Assembly: GCA_009693235.1 (NCBI GenBank)
Contig: SHXR01000031.1
Location: forward strand, 1-51,392
Direction: 5' to 3'
DNA: 51,392 bases
From: Betaproteobacteria bacterium
GTDB lineage: Bacteria > Pseudomonadota > Gammaproteobacteria > Burkholderiales > SG8-39
Positions 44,025-51,392 of the stretch are shown piece by piece. Within the stretch, counting starts at the first letter, position 1, and every line of letters starts with the position of its first letter. The notes beneath the pieces were generated by a model that searched no databases, was not told the origin of the DNA, and saw nothing but the letters and a program-made list of their open reading frames with translations. Both the position numbers and the translations under genes were made by a program.

Positions 44025-45147
44025 CTTCTTGGACTCGTTGCGGCAGCCGGTGGTTCGCCAAAGAGAATCTGCGAGGGATAGTTTTTCGCCGTTTCCGTCG
44101 TGTCGCGAAGATTGTCTGAAATGATGCGCAAGTTCTCCAGGGTCGTCGCGATGTCGCCTTCCCGGCCGACAAGAATGCGCTCCAGGCGGCCGACGCTCCG
44201 TTGCAACTTAGAGATTGCGCGCCCAAGCTCCGGATTGTCGAGGATCTCGTGCAGCCGACCGAATGCCGCTGTGGTGGTTTCGACCATGGTGCTCGCTTGT
44301 GCCGATAAATTCGTCAGCTTCGGATCGGCCAGCGCTTTGGCAAGACGCTGATTCGATTCCCGCAGCTCGCCCACTAAGAGTGAAATGTTCCGACCAATTC
44401 CCTCGACCGGAAAGGCGGCGAGCGTATCGCTGAACCGCTTGTTGGAACTGCGCAGCTCGCTCATGAGTCCGGACAGGTCGCGCGCGAGGGTGTCGATCGG
44501 CAGTTTGGCGAGACGGTCGTTGGCAGTGACGGCGAGTTGATCAAATCGCGTCACGGTCTGCTTGACGGCCGTACTCATGCCGGCCAAATCGACCCGACGC
44601 AATTCATTAAGCAGGTCAGAGGCTGCGTCTACGACTGCTTCACCGTGCTAGGTGCGGACGGAACGTAAAGATTCTCCGGGGTCCAATCGATGGCAAGCAG
44701 CGGATTGGCGCCCGGATCAAGAAAGTCGATCTCGAGATAGCTGGTTCCGGTGATGCCTTGCGGATTGATCCGCACCCTGAGGCCCTGTTCGATCTGCCGG
44801 TTCAAGATGCTGTCACGCACCCGCACGTCGCCAAGGCGCGCGGAAATAAACTTCAGGTTGAGGGCCGTTTCCACCAGTACGTATTGCTTGCGATCGTTCG
44901 GCGGTTTGTTCTGTTCGTAGTTGGTGCTGGAAAATGAAATCCGGGTGACCTCCCCGATCGTGACACCTCGATACTTCACTCGTGACCCGATATCAAGGCC
45001 TTGGACGGATTCGTTGAAATACGTTTCCATCGTCACTCGCTGCACACCAAAACTTGTTGCACTGACGATGAGCACGATGACGACGAACACCACCACCGCA
45101 CCAAGCATGAAGATGCCGAGCTTCACATGGCGGGCGGCTGCGCTCAT
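44021..45147 (-). pseudogene. MlaD-like MCE-domain protein, frameshifted
   Basis: Periplasmic MCE protein of the Mla/Pqi lipid transport system, anchored by one N-terminal helix (GIFMLGAVVVFVVIVLIVSATSF). The MCE domain follows (VTMETYFNESVQGLDIGSRVKYRGVTIGEVTRI, then GTSYLEIDFLD). The frame ends with a TAG at 44629-44631 after PSAPSTVKQ. One base earlier the other frame continues VDAASDLLNELRRVDLAGMSTAVKQTV and runs on through a long coiled coil (about 44630-44024) to a normal end. A single lost base near 44633 explains it. Both halves are otherwise intact, so the break may be a sequence error or a recent mutation. The genes before and after are undamaged. Confidence 0.85.
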
Positions 45148-45914
45148 TACTTAAACGCATCCGCGGAAGACGGTTCTCGATTGAAAAATTGACGAACCCA
45201 GGGGTGGTCGCTCTGGTCGCGCAGTTGCGCAGGCTCACCGAAGGCGATGATACCTTTCGATTGGTTATCCAGCATCACCACGCGATCGGCGATGGCAAAG
45301 ATGCTGGCGAGTTCGTGCGTCACGATGACGAACGTCATGCCGAGCGTTCGCGCAAGGGTCGCGATCAGTTGATCGAGCCCAGCGGAGGTGATCGGATCGA
45401 GTCCCGCCGACGGTTCGTCGAGAAACAGGATTTTCGGATCCAGGGCCATGGCGCGCGCAATGGCGGCGCGTTTTTGCATACCGCCAGACAGTTCGGCCGG
45501 AATTTTCCCGGCCGCTTGGGCGAGGCCTACCATCTGCAACTTCATCCGTGCGATCAAATCGATCGCTTCGGTCGGCAAGTCGGTGTGGGCTTCAAGCGGC
45601 AGGCGCACGTTTTCCAGCAAACTCATCGAGCCGAACAGCGCGCCCATCTGATAGGTCACGCCGAACTTACGCAGGATTGCGCGTCGCTGTCGTCCGTCGG
45701 CTTGGGCGATGTCTTCGCCATCGATGAGGACGCGTCCGGCAAGTGGTGTATAGAGCCCGATCATGTTCTTCATGAGCGTCGACTTACCGCAACCCGATCC
45801 ACCCAGGATGGCAAGGATTTCGCCCTGTTCGACATCGAACGAGAGATTGTCGAGCAGCACATGGATGCCGTAACCGATGCGAAGGTTTTCGACCTGAATG
45901 ATCGGTGTCGCCAT
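45147..45914 (-). CDS. Lipid transport ATPase, MlaF-like
   Basis: A 255-residue ABC ATPase from ATG 45914. Walker A LGGSGCGKSTLMKNMIGLY, signature PAELSGGMQKRAAIARAMALDPKILFLDEPSAGLDPITSAGLDQLI, switch VIVTHELASIFAIADRVVML. YQMGALFGSMSLLENV is characteristic of MlaF-type ATPases. It drives the MlaE-like permease encoded 5 bases upstream; its stop overlaps the MCE gene start (TAATG). Confidence 0.92.
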   Translation of the reverse strand: MATPIIQVENLRIGYGIHVLLDNLSFDVEQGEILAILGGSGCGKSTLMKNMIGLYTPLAGRVLIDGEDIAQADGRQRRAILRKFGVTYQMGALFGSMSLLENVRLPLEAHTDLPTEAIDLIARMKLQMVGLAQAAGKIPAELSGGMQKRAAIARAMALDPKILFLDEPSAGLDPITSAGLDQLIATLARTLGMTFVIVTHELASIFAIADRVVMLDNQSKGIIAFGEPAQLRDQSDHPWVRQFFNREPSSADAFK

Positions 45915-45919
45915 TGGCC

Positions 45920-47023
45920 TCAGACATCGAGTATGAAGTAGATCAGCGCAAAGAGGCCATCCACCACCACGATCATGATGATGGCCGCGACGACGGCGCG
46001 CGTGGTCGCCTGCCCGACCGCCGCCGCACCGCTCGCCGTCTGCAAACCCTTGAGGCAACCAATCCCGGCGATGAGTATGCCGAACACGACAGACTTGGCA
46101 AGGCCACCGAGAAAATCGGCGGTGTCGGCAAAGGCGCCTACATGGGTGAAGTAAGTGCGGGTCGGAATAGAGAAGGTGAGCATGGTGAGCGCGCCGCCCA
46201 AAATGCCGATCAGATCGGCAAAGATGGTGAGGAGCGGTGTGACGATGAGGCCGGCGAGGACGCGCGTCACCACTAGGAAGCGAATCGGATCAAAACCCAT
46301 GGTGGTGAGTGCGTTGATCTCTTCATTGACTTTCATGGTGCCCAATTCGGCAGCGAAGGCGGCGCCCGACCGTCCGGCGATCAGAATCGCGGTCATAAGG
46401 GGGCCGAGTTCTCGCAGCATCGACAGACCGACCAGATCGCCAACAAAGACTTCACCGCCGTATTGACGCAGCGGAATCGCCGACTGGAACGCGATGATGA
46501 GGCCCATAAGGAATGCGATGAGCGCAACGATCGGCAGGGCGTCAACCCCTGCGCGTTCGGCGATCAACAGCGCGTCTTTCCAACGGATGGAGGCCGGATG
46601 TCTGAGCGCTGATCCAAGGGCTGCGGTGGCTGCGCCTAAGAATTCGATTTGGGCGGTAACGTGTTCGGCATACGAATGTACGCTTCGGCCGATCGCCGTG
46701 ACCAACGGCACTCTGGTCGGCGCATCTGCCGTGTCCTTGCCAAAACCGGCGGGATCGAATTGCGCCAGCAGGGCGGCGACATCGGGTGCCAGTCCAGTCA
46801 CGGTAATGCCGCGGTGATTCTGCCGTTTGAGGTCGAACAAGAGTGCAAGGCCCGCGCCGTCGCAATAGTCCACTTGGCTCGCATCAATGACGGTAATGCG
46901 TTCCCCGCTCAATGCTGCATGCACGGGTTCCCACAGCGCAGCGACCCCCGTCGCGTCCAATCGACCGCTGAGGGTGATCGTGTAGTGGCCATCCGCCGAT
47001 GGGTGGGTGGTGAACGTCGTCAT
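45920..47023 (-). CDS. MlaE-like permease with N-terminal STAS domain
   Basis: A 367-residue fusion. Residues 1-90 form a STAS domain (YTITLSGRLDATGVAALWEPVHAAL, then VIDASQVDYCDGAGLALL), like the MlaB regulator. The rest is the MlaE permease (IEFLGAATAALGSALRHPASIRWKDALLIAERAGVDALPIVALIAFLMGLIIAFQSA, then ELGPLMTAILIAGRSGAAFAAELGTMKVNEEINAL). This puts regulator and permease in one chain. First gene of the minus-strand operon mlaE-mlaF-mlaD-lipoprotein. Confidence 0.93.
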   Translation of the reverse strand: MTTFTTHPSADGHYTITLSGRLDATGVAALWEPVHAALSGERITVIDASQVDYCDGAGLALLFDLKRQNHRGITVTGLAPDVAALLAQFDPAGFGKDTADAPTRVPLVTAIGRSVHSYAEHVTAQIEFLGAATAALGSALRHPASIRWKDALLIAERAGVDALPIVALIAFLMGLIIAFQSAIPLRQYGGEVFVGDLVGLSMLRELGPLMTAILIAGRSGAAFAAELGTMKVNEEINALTTMGFDPIRFLVVTRVLAGLIVTPLLTIFADLIGILGGALTMLTFSIPTRTYFTHVGAFADTADFLGGLAKSVVFGILIAGIGCLKGLQTASGAAAVGQATTRAVVAAIIMIVVVDGLFALIYFILDV

Positions 47024-47084
47024 GAATGAAATGCGTTGAGGGACGTAGGTTCGTTACAATGGCTTCGCACCGACCAAGGGCCCC

Positions 47085-47399
47085 ATGTTAATCACATTTC
47101 GCAGCAAGACCGGTGACATCACCATGTTCGGCGAAGTGGGCAAGAAAATGCTTGCCCTGATGGGGCAAAGCGGGGTCGTCCCCGGCGCCCTCATGGCTGC
47201 TGATCTGCCTGCCGCCATCGCGCGATTGCGGGAGAGTGTAAATCGTGAAAGTGCTGTGGGTGAACCGGTACCGCCGCCACGCCCAAAGGGAGCGCGGGAG
47301 GACCATGAGCCGCCCATCGCGCTGACCACGCGCGCCAAACCATTGATCGACATGTTAGAGCGCGCCGCCAAAGCCGGGGCTGACGTTATTTGGGAGTAG
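47085..47399 (+). CDS. DUF1840 domain-containing protein
   Basis: A 104-residue cytoplasmic protein with the DUF1840 pattern: LITFRSKTGDITMFGEVGKKMLALMGQSGVVPGALMAADLPAAIARLRESV, then EPPIALTTRAKPLIDMLERAAKAGADVIWE. The family is common in betaproteobacteria and has no known role. It starts 61 bases from the divergent mlaE-like gene, and its last 14 bases overlap the end of the convergent aminotransferase gene. Confidence 0.9.
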   Translation: MLITFRSKTGDITMFGEVGKKMLALMGQSGVVPGALMAADLPAAIARLRESVNRESAVGEPVPPPRPKGAREDHEPPIALTTRAKPLIDMLERAAKAGADVIWE

Positions 47400-48633
47400 T
47401 CGGCGCCGTCTGCCGGTACACCGCCAGTGCCGCATCGACGCCCGCGCCGCGCGACAGTTTGAAGCCCTCGGCGGCGAGTACCGTTTCGAAGGCACCAAGG
47501 GTGACCAGCACCGCGTCTTTCCTCGCGTTGTAGCCCATTGCCCCGATACGCCAGACCTTGCCTTGCAGGGGCCCGAACGACGTACCGATCTCGATGCCGA
47601 AATCGCTCAACATGGCACCGCGTGCTCGATCTGCGTTGACGCCCTCCGGAATGACAACACCGGTGATATTGGGCATCTTGTTTTGCACATCGCCATAGAC
47701 GCGCAGGCCCAAAGCCTCGACACCGGCCACCATCGCACGTCCCGCGAGCGTATGACGGGCGTGGCACTGATCGATTCCCTCTTCCAGCATGATGCGCGCG
47801 CACTCTCTGGCGCCGTACAGCATGGTTGTTGCTTCGGTGTGGTGGTTAAGCCCTTGTTCGCTCCAGTAGTCCATCACCATCGCGAGATCGAAATAGTTTG
47901 ATCCGATCATGCGCCCCGGCCCCGGCAGATATTCCTTGGGGCGCAAGCCCTCTTCGATATGGCGGCGGCGATAGATTTGTTTGGCGAAATCAGGCGCCAA
48001 GGTAATCGGTGAGGCACCCGGCGGACCGCCAAGGCACTTTTGCAGCCCAGCCGTCGCTGCATCGATGTGCCAGGCGTCGATCGGTAGGGGTGTGCCACCA
48101 AAGGTGGCGGTCGCATCGACTTGCAGCAATACCCCATAGCGCCGGCAAATCGCCCCGATTTGATCAAGCGGTTGCAGCATGGTGGTGGAGGTGTCGCCTT
48201 GGCATAGTGCAAGCAGGCGCGGTGCGTGGGCTCTGATCGCCTCCTCGATACGTTCCGGTGTGAAGACCGTTCCCCAGTCAGCATCGACCACGCGCACATG
48301 CGCGCCGACGCGCCGCGCGATTTCCGCAAGGAGCTGGCCAAAGCGGCCGAAGCTGGCGACCAGCACCCGCTCGCCCGGTTCAACGATGGAGGCCATGACT
48401 GCTTCGATGGCCGACCGAGCCGTACCATCGATGATGAGCGACCACTCATTATTGGTCTGAAACAATTGGCGGTAGAGGACCATCACCTCCCGCATGTATT
48501 GCCGAAACTGCGGATCGAATTGTCCGAGCATCTGGGCGGACATCGCGCGAAGGACGCGTGGATCGGCGTTGATCGGGCCCGGTCCCATCAGTAGGCGTGG
48601 GAGCGGGTTGACGGCATCGAAAACGGTGGGCAT
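47386..48633 (-). CDS. PLP-dependent aminotransferase, alanine/ureidoglycine-glyoxylate type
   Basis: A 415-residue class V aminotransferase of the serine/alanine-glyoxylate or PucG type. LLMGPGPINADPRVLRAMSAQMLGQFDPQF is the glyoxylate aminotransferase opening. The PLP aspartate is in VLLQVDATATFGG and the Schiff-base lysine in AATAGLQKCLGGPPGASPI. C-terminal GIEIGTSFGPLQGKVWRIGAMGYNARKDAVLVTLGAFE is typical. PucG uses ureidoglycine from purine breakdown, which would fit the nearby urease, but serine-glyoxylate activity is equally possible. Confidence 0.85.
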   Translation of the reverse strand: MPTVFDAVNPLPRLLMGPGPINADPRVLRAMSAQMLGQFDPQFRQYMREVMVLYRQLFQTNNEWSLIIDGTARSAIEAVMASIVEPGERVLVASFGRFGQLLAEIARRVGAHVRVVDADWGTVFTPERIEEAIRAHAPRLLALCQGDTSTTMLQPLDQIGAICRRYGVLLQVDATATFGGTPLPIDAWHIDAATAGLQKCLGGPPGASPITLAPDFAKQIYRRRHIEEGLRPKEYLPGPGRMIGSNYFDLAMVMDYWSEQGLNHHTEATTMLYGARECARIMLEEGIDQCHARHTLAGRAMVAGVEALGLRVYGDVQNKMPNITGVVIPEGVNADRARGAMLSDFGIEIGTSFGPLQGKVWRIGAMGYNARKDAVLVTLGAFETVLAAEGFKLSRGAGVDAALAVYRQTAPTTPK

Positions 48634-48735
48634 GGCTGGGCGAGGGATCTCAAACGGACGGTGAAGGGAGAGAACCCTTGCATTCTAGGGAAACTTGCTC
48701 GAAGCGTGGAATCACGGGCCAAAGCGTTCGGAAAG

Positions 48736-48814
48736 CGCTGATTAATCTTTCTCGTGTAATCAGCGTGACCAAATGTTTCGGGGAGTTACGAGGGGGCGAG
48801 CCCACTTGTTCAAT
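48736..48814 (-). repeat. Dispersed palindromic repeat, copy 2 of 2
   Basis: The inverted copy of 12372-12450. It keeps a perfect 9-bp palindrome, CGCTGATTA (48736-48744) against TAATCAGCG (48757-48765), that is degraded in copy 1. It lies in the 382-base gap 48634-49015, which otherwise shows no convincing gene. Confidence 0.85.
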
Positions 48815-49015
48815 GAATTCTTCGAAGGTGACAAACGCGTGCCGGATTGATAAAGATCGGCGCGCTGCTGTGCATAGATCTTTTCCATCCGCTTGGCCTA
48901 TTGTGTGGGCTGGCTATTTTTCGGACTATTGAAGGCTCCAAGAAATTGGTCGGGACAACCAACCCGGCCATGCGCGCGAGGGTCACAAGTTCAATTGTCA
49001 ATTCGGTAGACTGCC

Positions 49016-49315
49016 ATGACGCAAAACCTGCTCAGCATGATCGATCGTTCCATTGAGGACGAATTCGTCATGCACGTGGCGCGTCGGCTGGGTGAAGCGG
49101 ATGCGGCGACGCGGCTTGCCATCAATGGTCTGGTATCCGTATTGATCGGCTGCATGGCGCAACGCGCAGCGCCCGCTTCGCATGATCGCCAGCGCGCCAA
49201 TCGATACCACGACCTTCAACACGCCCGCCAAGTTGTTTACCTATACGTGCGACCCGTCGCGATGGATGGGGGCTGCCGGCCTCATACAGTCCGGTACGGT
49301 GTACGCCGATTCTAA
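49016..49315 (+). pseudogene. Possible DUF937-like fragment
   Basis: The first 50 residues ([51 protein letters not shown]) look like the start of a DUF937 protein. After that the frame turns Arg/His-rich and unlike the family, while the next frame from about 49182 reads [19 protein letters not shown], which resembles a continuation. A frameshift near 49170-49182 is likely, and the remainder runs without a stop into the next gene. Weak call; the function of DUF937 is unknown. Confidence 0.4.
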
Positions 49316-49400
49316 AGGGTGCGGAAGGTGCGGCCCATCGCAGTTGGCGTTCCGGCGCGATAATCCAACATTCACCGCCATCCCACTGGTAGGAGCACCC

Positions 49401-50393
49401 ATGCGACGTATCACCCTTACGCAATACCTCATTGAGCAGCAACGCGCTTCCGGCAGCGTCACCTCAGAGCTGCGGCTCTTGATCGAGGTGGTCGCCCGCG
49501 CCTGCAAGGCGATCTCGCATGCCGTCGGCAAAGGGGCCTTGGCGGATGTCCTGGGTGGGGCCGGATCCGACAACGTGCAGGGCGAGGCGCAGAAAAAGCT
49601 CGATCTCATCTCCAACGAAATTCTGATTGAAGCCAACGAGTGGGGCGGTCACCTGGCCGCCATGGTGTCGGAGGAAATGGAGCGTCCGCATGTGATGCCT
49701 GACACCGGTCGGAAGGGCGGCTTTCTCCTACTGGTCGATCCGCTGGATGGCTCTTCGAACATCGATGTGAATGTGTCGATCGGGACGATCTTCTCGGTGC
49801 TGCGTTCTCCGCCCGAAGGCGGCGCGCCCGACGAGAAAGCGTTCATGCAGCCAGGCTCCAAACAGGTTGCGGCCGGGTTTGCTGTTTATGGACCGCAGAC
49901 CATATTAGTGCTTACTGTCGGCAACGGTACGGTCGGTTTCACCCTCGATCGCGAGATCGGATCGTTCGTCATGACGCAACCCAATATTCGCATTCCCGCC
50001 GATACCGCCGAGTACGCGATCAATTCATCGAATGCGCGTAATTGGGATGTGCCGGTGAAACGCTATATCGATGAATGTCTTGCGGGCAAGGCTGGTGTGC
50101 GCGGCAAGGACTTCAATACGCGCTGGATCGCCTCCATGGTGGCCGACGTGTACCGCATTATCACCCGCGGCGGCATCTTCATGTATCCGCGGGATGCGAA
50201 GTACAAGGACGGGCGGCTGCGCCTGATGTATGAAGCAAACCCGATGGCGATGATCGTCGAGCAAGCGGGCGGGGCAGCCACCGATGGGAAGACGCGCATC
50301 CTCGACATCCAACCGACTGCGCTCCATCAACGAACCGGGGTGGTGCTCGGTTCCAAGAACGAAGTGGAGCGCGTGGCCTCCTATTTCAGTTGA
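49401..50393 (+). CDS. fbp: Fructose-1,6-bisphosphatase class I
   Basis: A 330-residue FBPase, the committed step of gluconeogenesis and of the Calvin cycle. ATG 49401 has an AGGAG site at 49391. Motifs: [25 protein letters not shown], the metal and phosphate site [27 protein letters not shown], and the C-terminal [25 protein letters not shown]. No Calvin-cycle gene is near, so the gluconeogenic role is more likely, suiting growth on organic acids. It overlaps the convergent VOC gene by 8 bases. Confidence 0.95.
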   Translation: MRRITLTQYLIEQQRASGSVTSELRLLIEVVARACKAISHAVGKGALADVLGGAGSDNVQGEAQKKLDLISNEILIEANEWGGHLAAMVSEEMERPHVMPDTGRKGGFLLLVDPLDGSSNIDVNVSIGTIFSVLRSPPEGGAPDEKAFMQPGSKQVAAGFAVYGPQTILVLTVGNGTVGFTLDREIGSFVMTQPNIRIPADTAEYAINSSNARNWDVPVKRYIDECLAGKAGVRGKDFNTRWIASMVADVYRIITRGGIFMYPRDAKYKDGRLRLMYEANPMAMIVEQAGGAATDGKTRILDIQPTALHQRTGVVLGSKNEVERVASYFS

Positions 50394-50991
50394 TCGGGAA
50401 TTCGGTCAGATCGGGCGGCACACCGTTTGGCCGCTTGAGTAGCACTTCCTCGGATTCACCTGCCCGCAGCCGCGCGTTCAGTACTTCCGGATCGAACTTA
50501 ATGCCGATCGGGTTCTGGGTGAACTCGCCATTGGCGAAGTACTCGGCGAATTTTTCTTCCGGCACGTTATCGACTTGCAATTCGATCTGGTTCTTATCCG
50601 GATCGAAGTAGTACATCGACGTGGTCGGTCCGTGGTTGATACAGAATTGCGGCTTGATATCGTGCTCGTTCTTCAGGCGATCGTACGTGTGCAGCAGGTC
50701 CTTGAGGTTCGTGTAAGTAAAGGCGACATGGTGCAGTCCACAGGTCATATCGACGTGATCGGTTACGCCGGGTAAGCCAAGTACCGCCACGCGATGGTGC
50801 TCATTGTCGTACGTGACGAAGCCGATCATGGGCGTTTCCATCATCGCTTCACCTTCCAGCACCCTCTTGTACCAATCGAGAATCAGCGGTACTCGATCCA
50901 TCTTGGTCCGGAGCACAAAGTGGGCGAGCTTCTTGGGGGCGATACGGCCGCGCTCCTTGGCGGTCTTGGGCATTCTGGCAACGACGCTCAT
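50386..50991 (-). CDS. VOC-family protein (extradiol-dioxygenase-like)
   Basis: A 201-residue vicinal-oxygen-chelate protein. Metal-ligand candidates are the histidines in [10 protein letters not shown] and [12 protein letters not shown] and the glutamate in [24 protein letters not shown] is typical of type I extradiol dioxygenase C-terminal halves. An AGGAG site stands before ATG 50991. It may cleave a catechol or isomerise a thiol adduct; no other ring-cleavage gene is near. Confidence 0.82.
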   Translation of the reverse strand: MSVVARMPKTAKERGRIAPKKLAHFVLRTKMDRVPLILDWYKRVLEGEAMMETPMIGFVTYDNEHHRVAVLGLPGVTDHVDMTCGLHHVAFTYTNLKDLLHTYDRLKNEHDIKPQFCINHGPTTSMYYFDPDKNQIELQVDNVPEEKFAEYFANGEFTQNPIGIKFDPEVLNARLRAGESEEVLLKRPNGVPPDLTEFPIN

Positions 50992-51231
50992 GAGTAACTC
51001 CTTCTATAGGGATGAAACAGAACTGTGCCGGGCACATTGTCCTGCATACCCGCGCGAAATTCAATGGTTATCGTCGGGCGCTTGTCGTGCCTCGTTCGAC
51101 ACTCCGGTAGGTGTCGGGCGAGGGCGCACAAATCGTGACGGCCAATGTACGCCGTCCCGATTATTGATCTTTTCCTAATTCGCGACAGCCAATTAGGACT
51201 GATCTCACCCTCGCCCCTCGCGGGCTGGGGT

Positions 51232-51367
51232 TTACCCATTTCCCTCAGAAATTCACCACGGGGAACGCCGAAGAAACGGAGGAAGCCGGGCGAGCGATGC
51301 AACATGGCTCCGACCATGCGGTCCGCGTAGGGTGGAAAAGCGGAGCGCATTCCACCGCATCGAGATC
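51232..51367. repeat. Composite dispersed repeat, copy B
   Basis: Same modules and orientation as 24476-24635: TTACCCATT, five variable bases, CAGAAATTCACCACGG (51232-51261), an ACGGAGGAA middle, and the hairpin module 51327-51367 with arms GGTGGAA/TTCCACC around AGCGGAGCGC. It lies in the 400-base stretch 50992-51392, in which no convincing gene is seen. The element ends 25 bases before the end of the window. Confidence 0.8.
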
Positions 51368-51392
51368 TGCACAATGGAAGGCACGTCGCTCC

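Noticed and set aside
48678..48932. A small gene on the plus strand over the second palindromic repeat
   Set aside because: Part of its sequence is the translated repeat, the matching frame at copy 1 is on the other strand, and there is no ribosome site or known family.

Overview
The window looks like a chromosome segment of a betaproteobacterium, probably of the Burkholderiales or a close relative. The reasons are a high G+C content, a TctC/Bug-type periplasmic receptor, a DUF1840 protein, a tRNA-Arg(UCG) with encoded CCA, a contiguous urtABCDE-ureDABCEFG locus, and an Mla-type lipid transport operon with a STAS-MlaE fusion. No taxonomic marker such as rRNA is present, so the placement is an inference from gene families.

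Layout. 1-3552: a DUF1294 membrane protein, a zinc-free quinone-oxidoreductase-like enzyme, and two periplasmic binding proteins (ModA-like, then Bug/TctC). 3642-6392: three overlapping glycosyltransferase genes of lipopolysaccharide-core type, ending flush against a convergent tRNA-Arg. 6456-32015: an accessory catabolic region. It holds three separate molybdenum hydroxylase large subunits, one medium/small subunit fusion, one lone medium subunit, a D-tartrate-dehydratase-like enolase-superfamily gene with two frameshifts, a cupin, a polysaccharide-deacetylase-family hydrolase and a split TPP enzyme. It also holds an acyl-CoA ligase, an enoyl-CoA hydratase, a major facilitator transporter, an amidohydrolase with a lysine-rich tail, an aldehyde dehydrogenase and a TauD-type dioxygenase. 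A higBA toxin-antitoxin pair with a broken toxin, a ChaN-PDZ protein and an M1 peptidase sit in the middle. 32141-43376: urea uptake and hydrolysis, urtABCDE then ureDABCEFG, behind a sigma-54 promoter with an NtrC-like site. 43380-47023: a minus-strand Mla/Pqi-like lipid transport operon whose MCE-domain gene is frameshifted. 47085-50991: a DUF1840 protein, a PLP aminotransferase of the alanine/ureidoglycine-glyoxylate type, a decayed DUF937-like fragment, class I fructose-1,6-bisphosphatase and a VOC-family dioxygenase-like protein.

The window carries several small non-coding repeats without any transposase: a pair of inverted copies about 36 kb apart (12372 and 48736), a pair of direct composite copies (24476 and 51232), a 135-bp element with imperfect terminal inverted repeats (27377), and a 149-bp element with perfect 28-bp inverted repeats between urtD and urtE. 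Two of them lie inside operons between genes for subunits of one complex, without breaking either gene.

Function. The urea locus is a complete nitrogen-scavenging unit: ABC import, then cytoplasmic urease with all its nickel chaperones. The 6.4-32 kb region reads as one or more uncharacterised degradation routes for an organic acid or heterocycle (hydroxylation, CoA activation, hydration, decarboxylation, aldehyde oxidation). Substrates cannot be assigned from sequence. Several genes carry single-base indels or a nonsense codon (enolase-superfamily gene, mlaD, higB). Sequence error and real decay cannot be told apart from this text alone.
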